A stretch of 64,000 bases of DNA, taken from an uncultured Clostridia bacterium (GTDB lineage Bacteria; Bacillota; Clostridia; Oscillospirales; Ruminococcaceae). Where the stretch lies: positions 98,606 through 162,605 of the forward strand of contig CAMVDP010000001.1 of NCBI GenBank assembly GCA_947166275.1, in the 5' to 3' direction. Below the pieces are notes generated by a model that was given only the letters and a program-made list of their open reading frames with translations, made no database searches and was not told the DNA's origin. The position numbers were made by a program, and so were the translations under genes. This document shows positions 50,646 to 60,064 of the stretch, piece after piece. Each line of letters begins with the position of its first letter. Positions within the stretch are counted from its first letter, which is position 1.

Positions 50646-53084
50646 ATGATAGTTAGTCTGAATAACAACTGGACGATGATTTATGACAACAGAGAGTATC
50701 CCTGCAGCGTTCCATGCTCTATGTATAAAACGCTTACAGAACAGGAAGCGATACCCGACCCGTACCTGCGCGAAAATGAGTACATCTCCACCGATCTTTC
50801 CCGCCGTGACGTAACATTCACCCGGGAGTTTGTCGCAAGCCCCGATGTGCTTTCCGCGGATATGCAGTTCATCGTCTTCCACGGCATCGATACACTCGCG
50901 GAGGTCTGCCTCAACGGTGAGAAGATAGCCGATACCGACAATATGCACCGAACGTGGGAGGTGGCTGTCACAGGAAAGCTGCGTGTGCACAACACGCTCG
51001 AAGTGCGCATCAAGTCGCCGGTCACATACATTGAGCGCGAAAACGAAAAACGACCGGTCTGGGGCGTCAGCGAATGTATGAAGGGCTATCCGCATATACG
51101 AAAAACGCACTGTATGTTCGGCTGGGACTGGGGCCCGATGCTGCCGGACATGGGTATATGGAGAGATGTTGAGCTTCGCGCATATAACGGCGCCCGCATA
51201 AAAAGCGTTTACTGCGAGATCAGGAACGAGCTCCCGGCAGACACCGCGGAGCTGTTTGTCTCCGCCGAATGTGAGGGCGGATGCGCTGCTGCGGTATACA
51301 CTGTCACCGCGCCGGACGGCACTACGATATACAAAGGCGGCTATCCCGGGAACGGCAGTATCGCGATCCGCGACCCGCAGCTCTGGTGGGTGCGCGGGCT
51401 CGGCGGACAGCCGCTTTACACAGTGACCGTGGAGCTTCACGATGAGAGCGGTACAGTCCTCGATACCGCAGCAAAACGCATCGGTCTGCGCACGCTTATC
51501 ATCTCCAAAGACAAGGACGAATGGGGCGAGGAGTTCTGCTTTAAATGCAACGGCGTGAAGGTTTTCGCAATGGGCGCGAACTACATTCCCGAAGACCAGA
51601 TAGTTACCCGCATGACCAAAGAGCGTACCGACAGGCTGCTCGAAGACTGCGCGGCGGCGAACTACAACTTCATACGCGTGTGGGGCGGCGGTTTTTACCC
51701 GTCCGACAGCTTCTATGACAAGTGCGACGAGCTCGGTCTCATCGTCTGGCAGGACTTCATGTTCGCGTGCTCGGCATACCGGCTCACCGACAGCTTCCGC
51801 AGGACTGTGGAAGCCGAGATCGCGGACAACATCGTGCGTCTGCGTCACCATGCGTCACTCGGGATATGGTGCGGCAACAATGAGATCGAGAGCGCATGGG
51901 TAGGCTGGGGGCTGCCGGAAGACGAGGAGTGTAAGCGGGACTACCTGACGCTGTTTGAGGATATCATCCCGCGGCTGCTGCAAAAGCTCGACCCCGTGCG
52001 CGCTTCATTCTATCACCCGTCTTCCCCGTCGTCGGGCGGCGGGTTCATCGACCCGTCATCAAACAAGGCGGGAGATATGCACTACTGGGCAGTGTGGCAC
52101 AGCTTTAAGCCTATCGAGGATTTTCGGCAGAACTACTACCGCTTCTGCTCGGAGTACGGCTTCGAAAGCGTTCCGGACATAAAGACGATACGCGCCTTTG
52201 CGGACGAGAGCAAGGGCGATCTCGATCTGTGCGGCAGCGTCATGCAGGCGCACCAGAAATGCTCGCTCGGCAACGAAAAGCTGATGTTTTACCTTGCGCA
52301 GATGGTAAACTATCCATATGATTTCGATCGGCTGATATACTGCTCACAGCTCGTGCAGGCGGACTGCATACGCTCCAACGTGGAGCACATGAGGCGCGCG
52401 CGCGGGCGCTGCATGGGCTCGGCATACTGGCAGGTCAACGATACCAACCCCGTCATCTCGTGGTCGAGCATAGACTACTTTGGCAGGTGGAAGGCGCTGC
52501 ATTACGCAGCGAAGCGTTTCTATTCGCCGATACTGATCAGCTGTGATGACAGCGATCCGGAACACCCGGTATTATATGTGACCAACGACACACCGCACGA
52601 TGAAACACTCACTGTCGCCTGCCGCGTCAGGGACAACAGCGCCGCAATACTCGGCGAGTTCACGGCGGCTGCAGCTTCCACGGCGCTGACTGCGTCTCCG
52701 GTGCTCGCCCCCGACCTGTCACAGTATTTCGGCTCCCGCGCCGACAAGCGCACAAAGTATATCGAATACACGCTCGTGCGCGGCGAAGAGGCGATAAGCT
52801 GCGGTACCACACTGTTTGTGCGGCCGAAAGAGTTTGAGTTCCTTCCGGCGAAGATAACGACCGAGATATCGGAAAACCATCACAGCTTCGGGATAACGTT
52901 CAGAGCCGACTGCTTTGCCAAGAGCGTGTGTCTGTCTCTGGAAGGACACGACTGCGTATTCTCCTGCAACTGGTTCGATATCCACGGCAGCGAGCCTGTG
53001 ACCGTGACATTTGAGAAGCAGCCCGGGATGACTGCCGCGGATGTGCGGGCAGAGCTCAAGGTGACATGCTATTCGGATAAATAA
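50646..53084 (+). CDS. Beta-mannosidase, GH2 family
   Basis: Releases mannose from the non-reducing end of manno-oligosaccharides in the cytoplasm (no signal peptide). 812 residues with the mannosidase-type order: N-terminal jelly roll ending WGVSECMKGYPHIRK-CMFGWDWGPMLPDMGIWRDV, Ig-like domain, then TIM barrel with acid/base Glu413 in GIWCGNNEIES and nucleophile Glu503 in RFCSEYGFES. FGWDWGP and the CGNNE form separate it from beta-galactosidases. The C-terminal 200 residues are Ig-like. AAAAGGTG precedes ATG. It is divergent from fbp-GH26, whose mannanase would provide its substrate. Confidence 0.93.
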   Translation: MIVSLNNNWTMIYDNREYPCSVPCSMYKTLTEQEAIPDPYLRENEYISTDLSRRDVTFTREFVASPDVLSADMQFIVFHGIDTLAEVCLNGEKIADTDNMHRTWEVAVTGKLRVHNTLEVRIKSPVTYIERENEKRPVWGVSECMKGYPHIRKTHCMFGWDWGPMLPDMGIWRDVELRAYNGARIKSVYCEIRNELPADTAELFVSAECEGGCAAAVYTVTAPDGTTIYKGGYPGNGSIAIRDPQLWWVRGLGGQPLYTVTVELHDESGTVLDTAAKRIGLRTLIISKDKDEWGEEFCFKCNGVKVFAMGANYIPEDQIVTRMTKERTDRLLEDCAAANYNFIRVWGGGFYPSDSFYDKCDELGLIVWQDFMFACSAYRLTDSFRRTVEAEIADNIVRLRHHASLGIWCGNNEIESAWVGWGLPEDEECKRDYLTLFEDIIPRLLQKLDPVRASFYHPSSPSSGGGFIDPSSNKAGDMHYWAVWHSFKPIEDFRQNYYRFCSEYGFESVPDIKTIRAFADESKGDLDLCGSVMQAHQKCSLGNEKLMFYLAQMVNYPYDFDRLIYCSQLVQADCIRSNVEHMRRARGRCMGSAYWQVNDTNPVISWSSIDYFGRWKALHYAAKRFYSPILISCDDSDPEHPVLYVTNDTPHDETLTVACRVRDNSAAILGEFTAAAASTALTASPVLAPDLSQYFGSRADKRTKYIEYTLVRGEEAISCGTTLFVRPKEFEFLPAKITTEISENHHSFGITFRADCFAKSVCLSLEGHDCVFSCNWFDIHGSEPVTVTFEKQPGMTAADVRAELKVTCYSDK

Positions 53085-53088
53085 CATG

Positions 53089-53122
53089 AAGGCGCGGACA
53101 GCTTCAACGCTGCCCGCGCCTT
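53089..53122. terminator. Terminator between beta-mannosidase and the transporter gene
   Basis: AAGGCGCGG-A-CAGC/GCTG-C-CCGCGCCTT stem in the 55-bp gap between convergent genes, flanked by TTTGATAT and, on the other strand, CATGTTATTT. Confidence 0.75.
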
Positions 53123-53139
53123 TGATATCCGGTATCGTC

Positions 53140-55407
53140 TTACTTGCGCTTTTTCTTCTTCGGAGCTATACATTTCAGCACGAGCTTCAGCAGCATTGAG
53201 ATGATCCACGCAAGGATAAAGTAGATCACCGCCGTCACTATCAGCGGGAAGAAAGCCTCGTAAGTACGGCTTCGTATGATGTCGCTCATTTTGGTGAGGT
53301 CCTGTATCGCGATGTAGCCTACTATCGATGTGCTTTTCAGCAGCGATACTATCTCACCGTTGTATACCGGCAGGAAGCGCACCGCAGCCTGCGGGAAGAT
53401 GAACCTGAAGAACGCCTGGTTCTCGGTATATCCGAGAGCAAGTGCCGCTTCACGCTGGCCGCCGTCAATGCTATCGATGCCGGAGCGCATTATCTCGGAA
53501 ACATACGCCGAGAAGTTGAGCGAAAAGCCTATCACAGCCACCCATACCGCTTCAAGCCCGGATCTGCCGAGCAGCACATAGTACAGTATCATAAGCAGCA
53601 CGACCATGGGAGTTCCCTGAAGGAGCTTCACATAAATGTTACTTACAGCGTTTGCGAGCCTGCTGCCGGTACGTCTGAACATACAGATAAGGAATGCAAG
53701 CACCGTACCGAAAAGCGCAGACAGCGCGGTTATAAGGCAGGTAGTGCCGATGCCCTCGACTATGAGCTTCCAGCGTTCTTCGCGGATAAAGTTCTTGGTG
53801 AAGCTCTCGGATATCTCATCGAAGAAGCCGGGCTTCTGCTCTGTTACTGCCTGCGACTCCCGCTTCACGACAGCCACAGCGTTCGCGGTATAGTAAACAT
53901 CGGAGAAGTTCACGCTTTCCGCGCGCTCTGCGGTGATCATTATCGTACCGGAAGCTATATCATACATTCCCGAAGATATACCCGGGATAAGCGAGGAAAA
54001 TTCGGCGTTGTCGATATTCAGGGCATATCCGTATTCACGGCAGAACCGTGTTACGATATCCACCTCAAATCCCGTATTCACGCCGTTGGCAATATATGAG
54101 AACGGCTGCATCGTCGGCGCTGTGATGTAGCGTATCGTGCCGTTCTCCCCCGTGAGTCCGGATGTGTCTACGGTCTTTTTGCTGTCATCATCTCCGAACC
54201 ATACCGAAACGAGCTCATCATAAGTGCCGTCGCCGTGCAGCTTTGCGAGGAACTCGTTCATACTGTCACGAAGATGCTCCTTATCGGCGGATCTCTCAAA
54301 CGCGAAGCCGTAGGGGATCTCCATGAAGACCTCGTTCAGATATGTAAGCGAGGGGTCTTCCTTTATGAAGTCTCTGGCTGTGGATTCCGGGCAGGTAAAC
54401 GCGTCGATTATCCCGGCGCTCAATGCCACAGCCATGTCGGGCTGGTTATTGAACTGCATTATGTCGGCTTCCGGATAGCGCTCACGGATCATGACCTCAT
54501 ACAGGCCGCCGGTCAGCGCGCCTATCTTCCTGTTTTCTGCATAATACGAGAACGGTCTTTCCTCAACGCAGCCCTCCCCGCTTTTTCTGACCATCATAAA
54601 CACCGGCGCGCTGCCGTACGGTATCGAGAAGTTTATGCTCTCCTTTCGCTCCTCGGTGATGACGGTGTCGTCCACCATGAAATCGAACAGTCCGGATACG
54701 ATACCGGACAGCTCGCCGGCAAGGTCGGATACAGTCACGGTCATGTCATATCCGTATTCCTTGCAGAATCTTACCGCAAGATCGGGATCATAGCCTGCAA
54801 GCTTGCCGTTCACCAGATACGTGTCCGGCACGGATCCACCGGATGTCACGAACCGCAGTGTACCGTTCTCTCCCGTAAGAACGCTGAAATCGACTGTCTC
54901 GGTCCTGGACTCCTCGTTTCTCCAGTATGATATGATCTCTTCAAGCTCGCCGCTATTCTTTATCTTCGAAAGGAACTCATCCATCTGCCCGCGCAGCTTT
55001 TCTCCTTCGGCAGTCTTTGGAAAGACCACGCCGCATTCAAATACACCGACGGCTTCGGGAAGATGCGTTATCCACGGATACTCCGCCTCCATAATGTCTG
55101 CGCTTTCTTCGGAGAGCAGGAACGCATCGATCTTGCCGGAGCCCAGTGCAATTGAAAGATCCGGCATCGCATTGTAATACGCAAGTCCGACTTCAGGGTA
55201 ATGCTCCTTGACGAAGGTCTCCCACAGCGACCCGGTAGTCACTCCGATGGTCTTATCACTGAGATCTTCCATTGATGCGACGGTGATGATGTCCTTAACA
55301 TCGTCACCGGTCTCATGCGACATCACGATACCAAGCACCGCAGCTGCCGTGATAAGCAGCAGCACAATAACGATCACGATATCGGTTCTCTTTGTATTCT
55401 TTCGCAT
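53140..55407 (-). CDS. Amino-acid-type ABC transporter: tandem binding-protein lobes fused to a permease
   Basis: 755-residue polar-amino-acid-type transporter. After one membrane anchor (IVIVIVLLLITAAAVLGIVM) come SBP_bac_3 pieces in the order lobe 2 (48-165: DLSDKTIGVTTGSLWE), lobe 1 (180-275: NGTLRFVTSGGS, TEERKESINFSIPYG), lobe 2 (288-405: RKIGALTGGLYE), lobe 1 (418-515: NGTIRYITAPTMQPFSYI, TAERAESVNFSDVYY), then the permease (about 540-750) with the EAA loop DGGQREAALALGYTENQAFF. Normal proteins read lobe 1-lobe 2; here the first and last half-domains are split, so two sites may form in permuted pairing. No ATPase gene is adjacent. ACCAGGAGA precedes ATG. Confidence 0.9.
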   Translation of the reverse strand: MRKNTKRTDIVIVIVLLLITAAAVLGIVMSHETGDDVKDIITVASMEDLSDKTIGVTTGSLWETFVKEHYPEVGLAYYNAMPDLSIALGSGKIDAFLLSEESADIMEAEYPWITHLPEAVGVFECGVVFPKTAEGEKLRGQMDEFLSKIKNSGELEEIISYWRNEESRTETVDFSVLTGENGTLRFVTSGGSVPDTYLVNGKLAGYDPDLAVRFCKEYGYDMTVTVSDLAGELSGIVSGLFDFMVDDTVITEERKESINFSIPYGSAPVFMMVRKSGEGCVEERPFSYYAENRKIGALTGGLYEVMIRERYPEADIMQFNNQPDMAVALSAGIIDAFTCPESTARDFIKEDPSLTYLNEVFMEIPYGFAFERSADKEHLRDSMNEFLAKLHGDGTYDELVSVWFGDDDSKKTVDTSGLTGENGTIRYITAPTMQPFSYIANGVNTGFEVDIVTRFCREYGYALNIDNAEFSSLIPGISSGMYDIASGTIMITAERAESVNFSDVYYTANAVAVVKRESQAVTEQKPGFFDEISESFTKNFIREERWKLIVEGIGTTCLITALSALFGTVLAFLICMFRRTGSRLANAVSNIYVKLLQGTPMVVLLMILYYVLLGRSGLEAVWVAVIGFSLNFSAYVSEIMRSGIDSIDGGQREAALALGYTENQAFFRFIFPQAAVRFLPVYNGEIVSLLKSTSIVGYIAIQDLTKMSDIIRSRTYEAFFPLIVTAVIYFILAWIISMLLKLVLKCIAPKKKKRK

Positions 55408-55454
55408 ATTCTGTCTCCTGGTCTCATCTTCATGGGTATTTGCGATCGAGTTAT

Positions 55455-55483
55455 ATTATACCACATACTCCGACCAAAATCAG
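55455..55483 (-). promoter_or_regulatory. Promoter of the fused ABC transporter gene
   Basis: Minus strand CTGATT (55478-55483), 17 bases, TATAAT (55455-55460). The 329-bp gap to the PTS gene holds only this and the divergent promoter. Confidence 0.6.
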
Positions 55484-55617
55484 CAGTTTACGTCATGTCA
55501 ATTGTAACAAATTTTCAGCGGTGTATTTGGAGCTTTTTTCCTCCGCCGGTAGCATTCGTCCGATTGCACAAAAACGCTTCAACTATTTATATATTTATAC
55601 AAAATTCAGCAAAACAA

Positions 55618-55646
55618 ATGACAGCGTACCCGGGATGTGTTATAAT
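55618..55646 (+). promoter_or_regulatory. Promoter of the PTS gene
   Basis: ATGACA (55618-55623), 17 bases, TATAAT (55641-55646). The 85-nt leader contains imperfect inverted repeats (GGGAACGGG with CCCGTCCC) but no clear antiterminator sequence. Confidence 0.6.
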
Positions 55647-55736
55647 AAATCGGAATACGGACAGCGGGAACGGGTTTTCACGCCTGTCGATACCGATCCC
55701 GTCCCACAGAACATTTCAAAGACATAAGAGGACAAT

Positions 55737-57602
55737 ATGGATAACATCGAAAACAACGTAAGACAGATCATCGGTCTTCTCGGCGGTGCTTCAAACATAT
55801 CAGCGGTGACGAACTGCATGACCCGTCTGCGGACGGTCGTAAAGGACGAAAGCCTTGCGGACACGGAAAAGCTGAAGGCTCTGCCGGATGTGCTCGGAGT
55901 CGTGCACGACAGGGAGTGCGCTTTTGAGATAGTCGTAGGGCCCGGAAAATGCAGGAAATACGCCGACTGCTGCCGCGCTATGGGAGTGGCATCCGGCACC
56001 GGGATGACCGCGAAGCCTTCCGAAACCGGCGATAAAGACAAAAAAGCCCGCCTTCGCTCCGCACTGAAGATCGTAGGCGACATCTTCGTCCCGATGATAC
56101 CGGGAGTGATCACGGCAGGACTCTGCGCAGGCTTTGCTTCACTGCTCACACAGCTTGTACCGGATTACGCCGACAACACGGTGTGGAGCACAGTCTACAA
56201 CCTGCTCTCGCTTATAAGCACCTCATTCACGATGTACATTACGGCGTGGGCGGGCTACCGTGCCGCCGAACGCTTCGGTGCCACACCTATACTTGGCGGT
56301 ATGCTCGGAATGATAACGTCACTTGACGGCATAAACAAGATCGCGTCACTGGTCGGGCTGTACAACGAATCACAGCCGCTCGACTCGATACTCCGTGCCG
56401 GAAAGGGCGGCGTGCTCGCCGTGATATTCGGTGTTTTTGTGCTGTCCGTTATCGAAAAGAAGATCAGAAAGATAATACCCGACAGCGTCGATATCATCTT
56501 CACGCCGTTCCTGTCGCTCTTGATATGCGTGATACCGTATATCGCTGTGATAATGCCGCTGTTCGGCTATATTTCCGGCGGCATAGCATGGCTGTTCGGA
56601 CAGTTCTGTATGTCAGACAGCATTATAATGAACGCGATAGTCGGCTATATCTCCGCGGCTGTATTCCTGCCGCTGGTGGCGACGGGAATGCACCACGGGC
56701 TTGTCGCGCTGTATACTGTGCAGCTGCAGGAGCTGGGTTATGTGACTCTGTACCCCGCGCTCTGTATGGCAGGAGCCGGACAGGTCGGCGCAGCTATCGC
56801 CATGTACCGGAAAGCCAGAAGAGTCGGCAACACCGACCTGCGCCGGGTCATAAACGGCGCTCTCCCGACGGGATTGCTCGGAGTCGGTGAACCGCTGATA
56901 TACGGAGTAACGCTGCCGTACGGCAAGCCGTTCATTACAGCAGGTCTCGGAGCAGGCTTCGGCGGTGCGCTCGTAATGGCGACTCGGATAGCTTCATCCA
57001 CATGGGGGCCGTCAGGACTGCTCGGCGTTTTCGTCATGACCGAGGGCCCGAACGGAGCCGCATTCAACGCAGTTATCTATATATCGGCACTTGTATTGTC
57101 CTACGTCGGAGGCTTCATTTTCACGGATATCTTCGTGAAAGACAGCGAGCTCCGGATCTCGGAAAACAGTGAAGCCGCCGCACCGGCAGAAAACAGGTTG
57201 AGCCCTGGGCAGACTGTGACGGTTGGAAACGGCACTGTCGCAGCACCCGCAGCCGGCATACTCGTGGCAATGGAGGACATACCCGACAGCACATTCTCCT
57301 CCGCCACGCTCGGGCAATGCTTCGGGATCATACCCGATAACGGCGAGGTGTATTCGCCATGTGACGGGGTAGTGGAATCGGTCGCGGATACGCTGCACGC
57401 GCTTACGATCACCGCGTCCGACGGAAGAGAGCTGCTCGTACATGTCGGGATAGACACGGTGAAGCTGCACGGTAAAGGCTTCAATGTAAAAGCAGCGCCC
57501 GGCGACAAAGTGACATCGGGACAACTCTTGATGAGCTACGATCCCGGTGCCGTACAGGACGCAGGATTGTCACCCATGATCATAACGGTGATCTGCGAGT
57601 GA
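55737..57602 (+). CDS. PTS sugar permease, EIIBCA (glucose/beta-glucoside superfamily)
   Basis: Imports and phosphorylates a sugar. 621 residues in the order EIIB (1-85; phosphoryl Cys27 in TNCMTRLR), EIIC (about 105-470; ten or so membrane segments, GMHHGLVALYTVQLQELGY, GVGEPLIYGVTLP, MTEGPNGAAFNAV) and EIIA-Glc type (485-621; His554 in LHALTI and active His569 in LLVHVGIDTVKLHGKGF). The EIIC segment ATGMHHGLV-LY resembles MurP/sucrose/trehalose types more than glucose types; substrate not assignable. No hydrolase, HPr, EI or BglG-type regulator is adjacent. AGAGGA precedes ATG. Confidence 0.9.
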   Translation: MDNIENNVRQIIGLLGGASNISAVTNCMTRLRTVVKDESLADTEKLKALPDVLGVVHDRECAFEIVVGPGKCRKYADCCRAMGVASGTGMTAKPSETGDKDKKARLRSALKIVGDIFVPMIPGVITAGLCAGFASLLTQLVPDYADNTVWSTVYNLLSLISTSFTMYITAWAGYRAAERFGATPILGGMLGMITSLDGINKIASLVGLYNESQPLDSILRAGKGGVLAVIFGVFVLSVIEKKIRKIIPDSVDIIFTPFLSLLICVIPYIAVIMPLFGYISGGIAWLFGQFCMSDSIIMNAIVGYISAAVFLPLVATGMHHGLVALYTVQLQELGYVTLYPALCMAGAGQVGAAIAMYRKARRVGNTDLRRVINGALPTGLLGVGEPLIYGVTLPYGKPFITAGLGAGFGGALVMATRIASSTWGPSGLLGVFVMTEGPNGAAFNAVIYISALVLSYVGGFIFTDIFVKDSELRISENSEAAAPAENRLSPGQTVTVGNGTVAAPAAGILVAMEDIPDSTFSSATLGQCFGIIPDNGEVYSPCDGVVESVADTLHALTITASDGRELLVHVGIDTVKLHGKGFNVKAAPGDKVTSGQLLMSYDPGAVQDAGLSPMIITVICE

Positions 57603-57729
57603 GAGAATACTTTCCCCTGCAGGACACCTATGACTATGCTGACAGAAGTTCAGTCTCGTCACTTTGCTAAAATACGACAATCCGCATTGTTCATTTTTCA
57701 TAAATCGCATTCTACAAAACCATTAATTG

Positions 57730-57758
57730 TTGCCAATTTGAGCACATTATGATATAAT
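57730..57758 (+). promoter_or_regulatory. Promoter of the phosphatase-STAS operon
   Basis: TTGCCA (57730-57735), 17 bases, TATAAT (57753-57758), 57 bases before the ATG with CGGAGGAG. Confidence 0.75.
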
Positions 57759-57815
57759 ATAATTGTTAGATGTCTTGTTATACGAACTCATCAACACCGG
57801 AGGAGCGGGAATAAT

Positions 57816-59659
57816 ATGGGAAATGTAACAGTTAAACACAGAAGAGGTCTTGCGCCGAAGCTTATTATCGGTATAGTACTGATCGCGGTGATCATTGCAT
57901 CGGCATCTGTCTATATAGGTTCGAAGATATACTGGAAGGACATAACCAACCATTACGATGTGCTTGCAAACAAGATCGCAAATATCGTTGAAGGACTTGC
58001 CACATCGGAAGAGCTTTCATACTGGGGCGATGTCGCAAAACGGTATGCAAAGGCGCTCAAAGCCGTGCCCGCACCCGAAGAGTCGGCGGAGGGAGCTGCA
58101 ACCGCTGAAGCTGAAGCGGAACAGCCTCCGGCAAACCTTACCGTAGACGATTATATTGTCGGTTACATAGATGCAGTAAAGGCATCGGGCGTTGATGAGG
58201 CACTTATCAACGAAGTTGTCGCTGTACTTGAAGACAAAAACTACCGGAAGCTCCTTAATGATATAGACATGATACGCGCTTCGATAGAAGCAAACGACAT
58301 TTATGTCATGATCGTTGATCTTGAGGAGTTGGACGCATATACGCCTGAGACCGTAGAAACGCGCGAGTGGAAGCCGCTGGTCTATATTTTTGACACATAT
58401 CCCGATCCGTCATGGTGGTTCCCCTTCGGCTTCAGCAGCACCTTCGATCCCGCCTATAAAGAATTGTTTAAAGACTGCTATTTAAACGGTAAGGAATTTG
58501 AGATCAACGAGCCTATTATCACATATTTCACGGGGACATATATCCTTACCGGCCTTGATATGGTCATTTTCGACGGAAAGACCGTTGCAAGCATAGGCGT
58601 TGAGATACCGCTCCCAACCCTTGAATCCGATATGAAGACCTTTGTCTGGACGATCATCTGGATCGACCTTGCGGTTCTTGGTGGCATTCTGCTTATCAAC
58701 GTTATCCTGCTTTTTATCCTTGTCATCAGACCTATCAAAAAAGTCGCGGTCGAAGCGGAGAAGTTCGTTTCCGACAACGGAACGAATGTATCTGAAGTGT
58801 TGGGAAAGATAAAGACGCACGATGAGATACAGACCTTGAGCGAAAGCGTGCTCAACCTTGAACTGGGAATAAAAGATTACATTGAAAACATAACAAAAAT
58901 AACCGCGGATAAAGAACGCATAGCCGCAGAGCTCGGAGTTGCTACGACGATCCAGGCGGATATGCTTCCGAGGGACTTCCCGAAGCGCGATGATGTTGAG
59001 CTGTTCGCCGCAATGACCCCGGCAAAGGAAGTCGGCGGTGACTTCTATGACTTCTTCTTCGTTGACGACGATCATCTTGCACTCGTTATGGCGGACGTTT
59101 CCGGCAAGGCGTGCCTGCAGCTCTGTTCTGCGTTGTCGCCAAAGCGATCATTCGCGAAAAAGTGGAACGCGGCGGCCCGCTTTCTTCGATAATCTACGAT
59201 GTCAACAATGTACTCTGTCGTGATAACGGAGCCGATCTGTTCATTACCGTATGGCTCGGTATCCTCGATCTTAAAACGGGCGTTGTCGAATATGTCAATG
59301 CAGGCCATGAATATCCCGTCATAAGTGTTCGCGGTGAAAAAGTTGAGGTCATCGAAAAAGACAACTGTCCGCCTCTTGCGGCAATGGAGGATACAGAGTT
59401 CAATACCGAGAAGCTGCAGCTTAGAAGCGGAGACGATCTGTTCCTGTACACTGACGGAGTACCGGAGGCTAAAGCTTCTGATGGCTCGCGCTTCGGTATG
59501 AAAAAGCTTGTTGAGATACTTGGAAACAATATCAATAAGTCTCCCGAGGAACTCGTTACAAGCGTCAAACGTGAAGTGGATATTTTCCAGCCCACAAACG
59601 ACCCGTTTGATGATGTCACGATAATGAGCGTTGTTTGGAAGGGCGGTAAGCAGTTATGA
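57816..59659 (+). pseudogene. RsbU/SpoIIE-type membrane PP2C phosphatase, one frameshift
   Basis: Serine phosphatase that would activate the STAS protein encoded next. Reading to 59107 and then in the minus-one frame gives about 614 residues: membrane helix ([20 protein letters not shown]), extracellular sensor to about 285, second helix ([27 protein letters not shown]), HAMP-like linker, coiled coil, then the PP2C domain ([47 protein letters not shown]). At the GG of 59108-59109 one G is missing: with GGG the text continues [20 protein letters not shown], and 59111-59659 completes the domain (ADLFITVWLGILD, LFLYTDGVPEA, DDVTIMSVVW). As written the first frame stops at 59192. Single-base loss in a G-run: sequencing error or recent mutation. 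Confidence 0.85.
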
Positions 59660-59952
59660 AGTTTGAGAAATCAGAGAACGGAACAAAGCTGACAGTCAGA
59701 CTTATCGGTGAAGTAGACGCGTCAAATGTTACCGACATTGAGGAAACTCTGCTCAAAGAGATCGAAGGGATCAACGATCTTACCTTTGACCTTTCGAAGC
59801 TCGAATACATTTCATCGGCGGGATTGCGTGTGCTTCTGCAGATGCAGAAAACAATGAAATCCAAAGGAAGTATGACTATCAAGGGCGTAAACGACGAAGT
59901 CATGGAGATCTTCAAGGTCACCGGCTTTGTCAGGCTGCTCAATATTGAATGA
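59656..59952 (+). CDS. STAS-domain anti-sigma factor antagonist (RsbV/SpoIIAA type)
   Basis: 98-residue cytoplasmic switch protein. The phosphorylatable serine lies in YISSAGLRVLLQM near residue 57, the conserved STAS helix start; VRLIGEVDASNVTDIEE and TFDLSKLEYI are the flanking strands. When dephosphorylated it should bind and neutralise an anti-sigma or other switch kinase. Its ATG overlaps the phosphatase stop by ATGA, so the two are coupled. No RsbW-like kinase or target sigma factor lies within this window. Confidence 0.93.
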   Translation: MKFEKSENGTKLTVRLIGEVDASNVTDIEETLLKEIEGINDLTFDLSKLEYISSAGLRVLLQMQKTMKSKGSMTIKGVNDEVMEIFKVTGFVRLLNIE

Positions 59953-59970
59953 CATAAATGACATAACAGA

Positions 59971-59997
59971 ACAGCGGACAGTACTACTGTCCGCTGT
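59971..59997 (+). terminator. First hairpin after the STAS gene
   Basis: Perfect 11-bp stem ACAGCGGACAG/CTGTCCGCTGT with a 5-nt loop, followed by CTTGCATCT (weak T-tract). Confidence 0.6.
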
Positions 59998-60006
59998 CTT
60001 GCATCT

Positions 60007-60041
60007 AAACGCCGGTTTGCAGTCTTTCCGGCGTTTTTTAT
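60007..60041 (+). terminator. Second terminator after the STAS gene
   Basis: AAACGCCGG/CCGGCGTTT stem followed by TTTATTTT; intrinsic terminator just before the convergent lipoprotein gene. Confidence 0.85.
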
Positions 60042-60064
60042 TTTCACGGAGATACGGAATACTG

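Noticed and set aside
55647..55736. Antiterminator (RAT) element before the PTS gene
   Set aside because: Inverted repeats are imperfect, no terminator T-run follows and no BglG-type regulator is encoded nearby.
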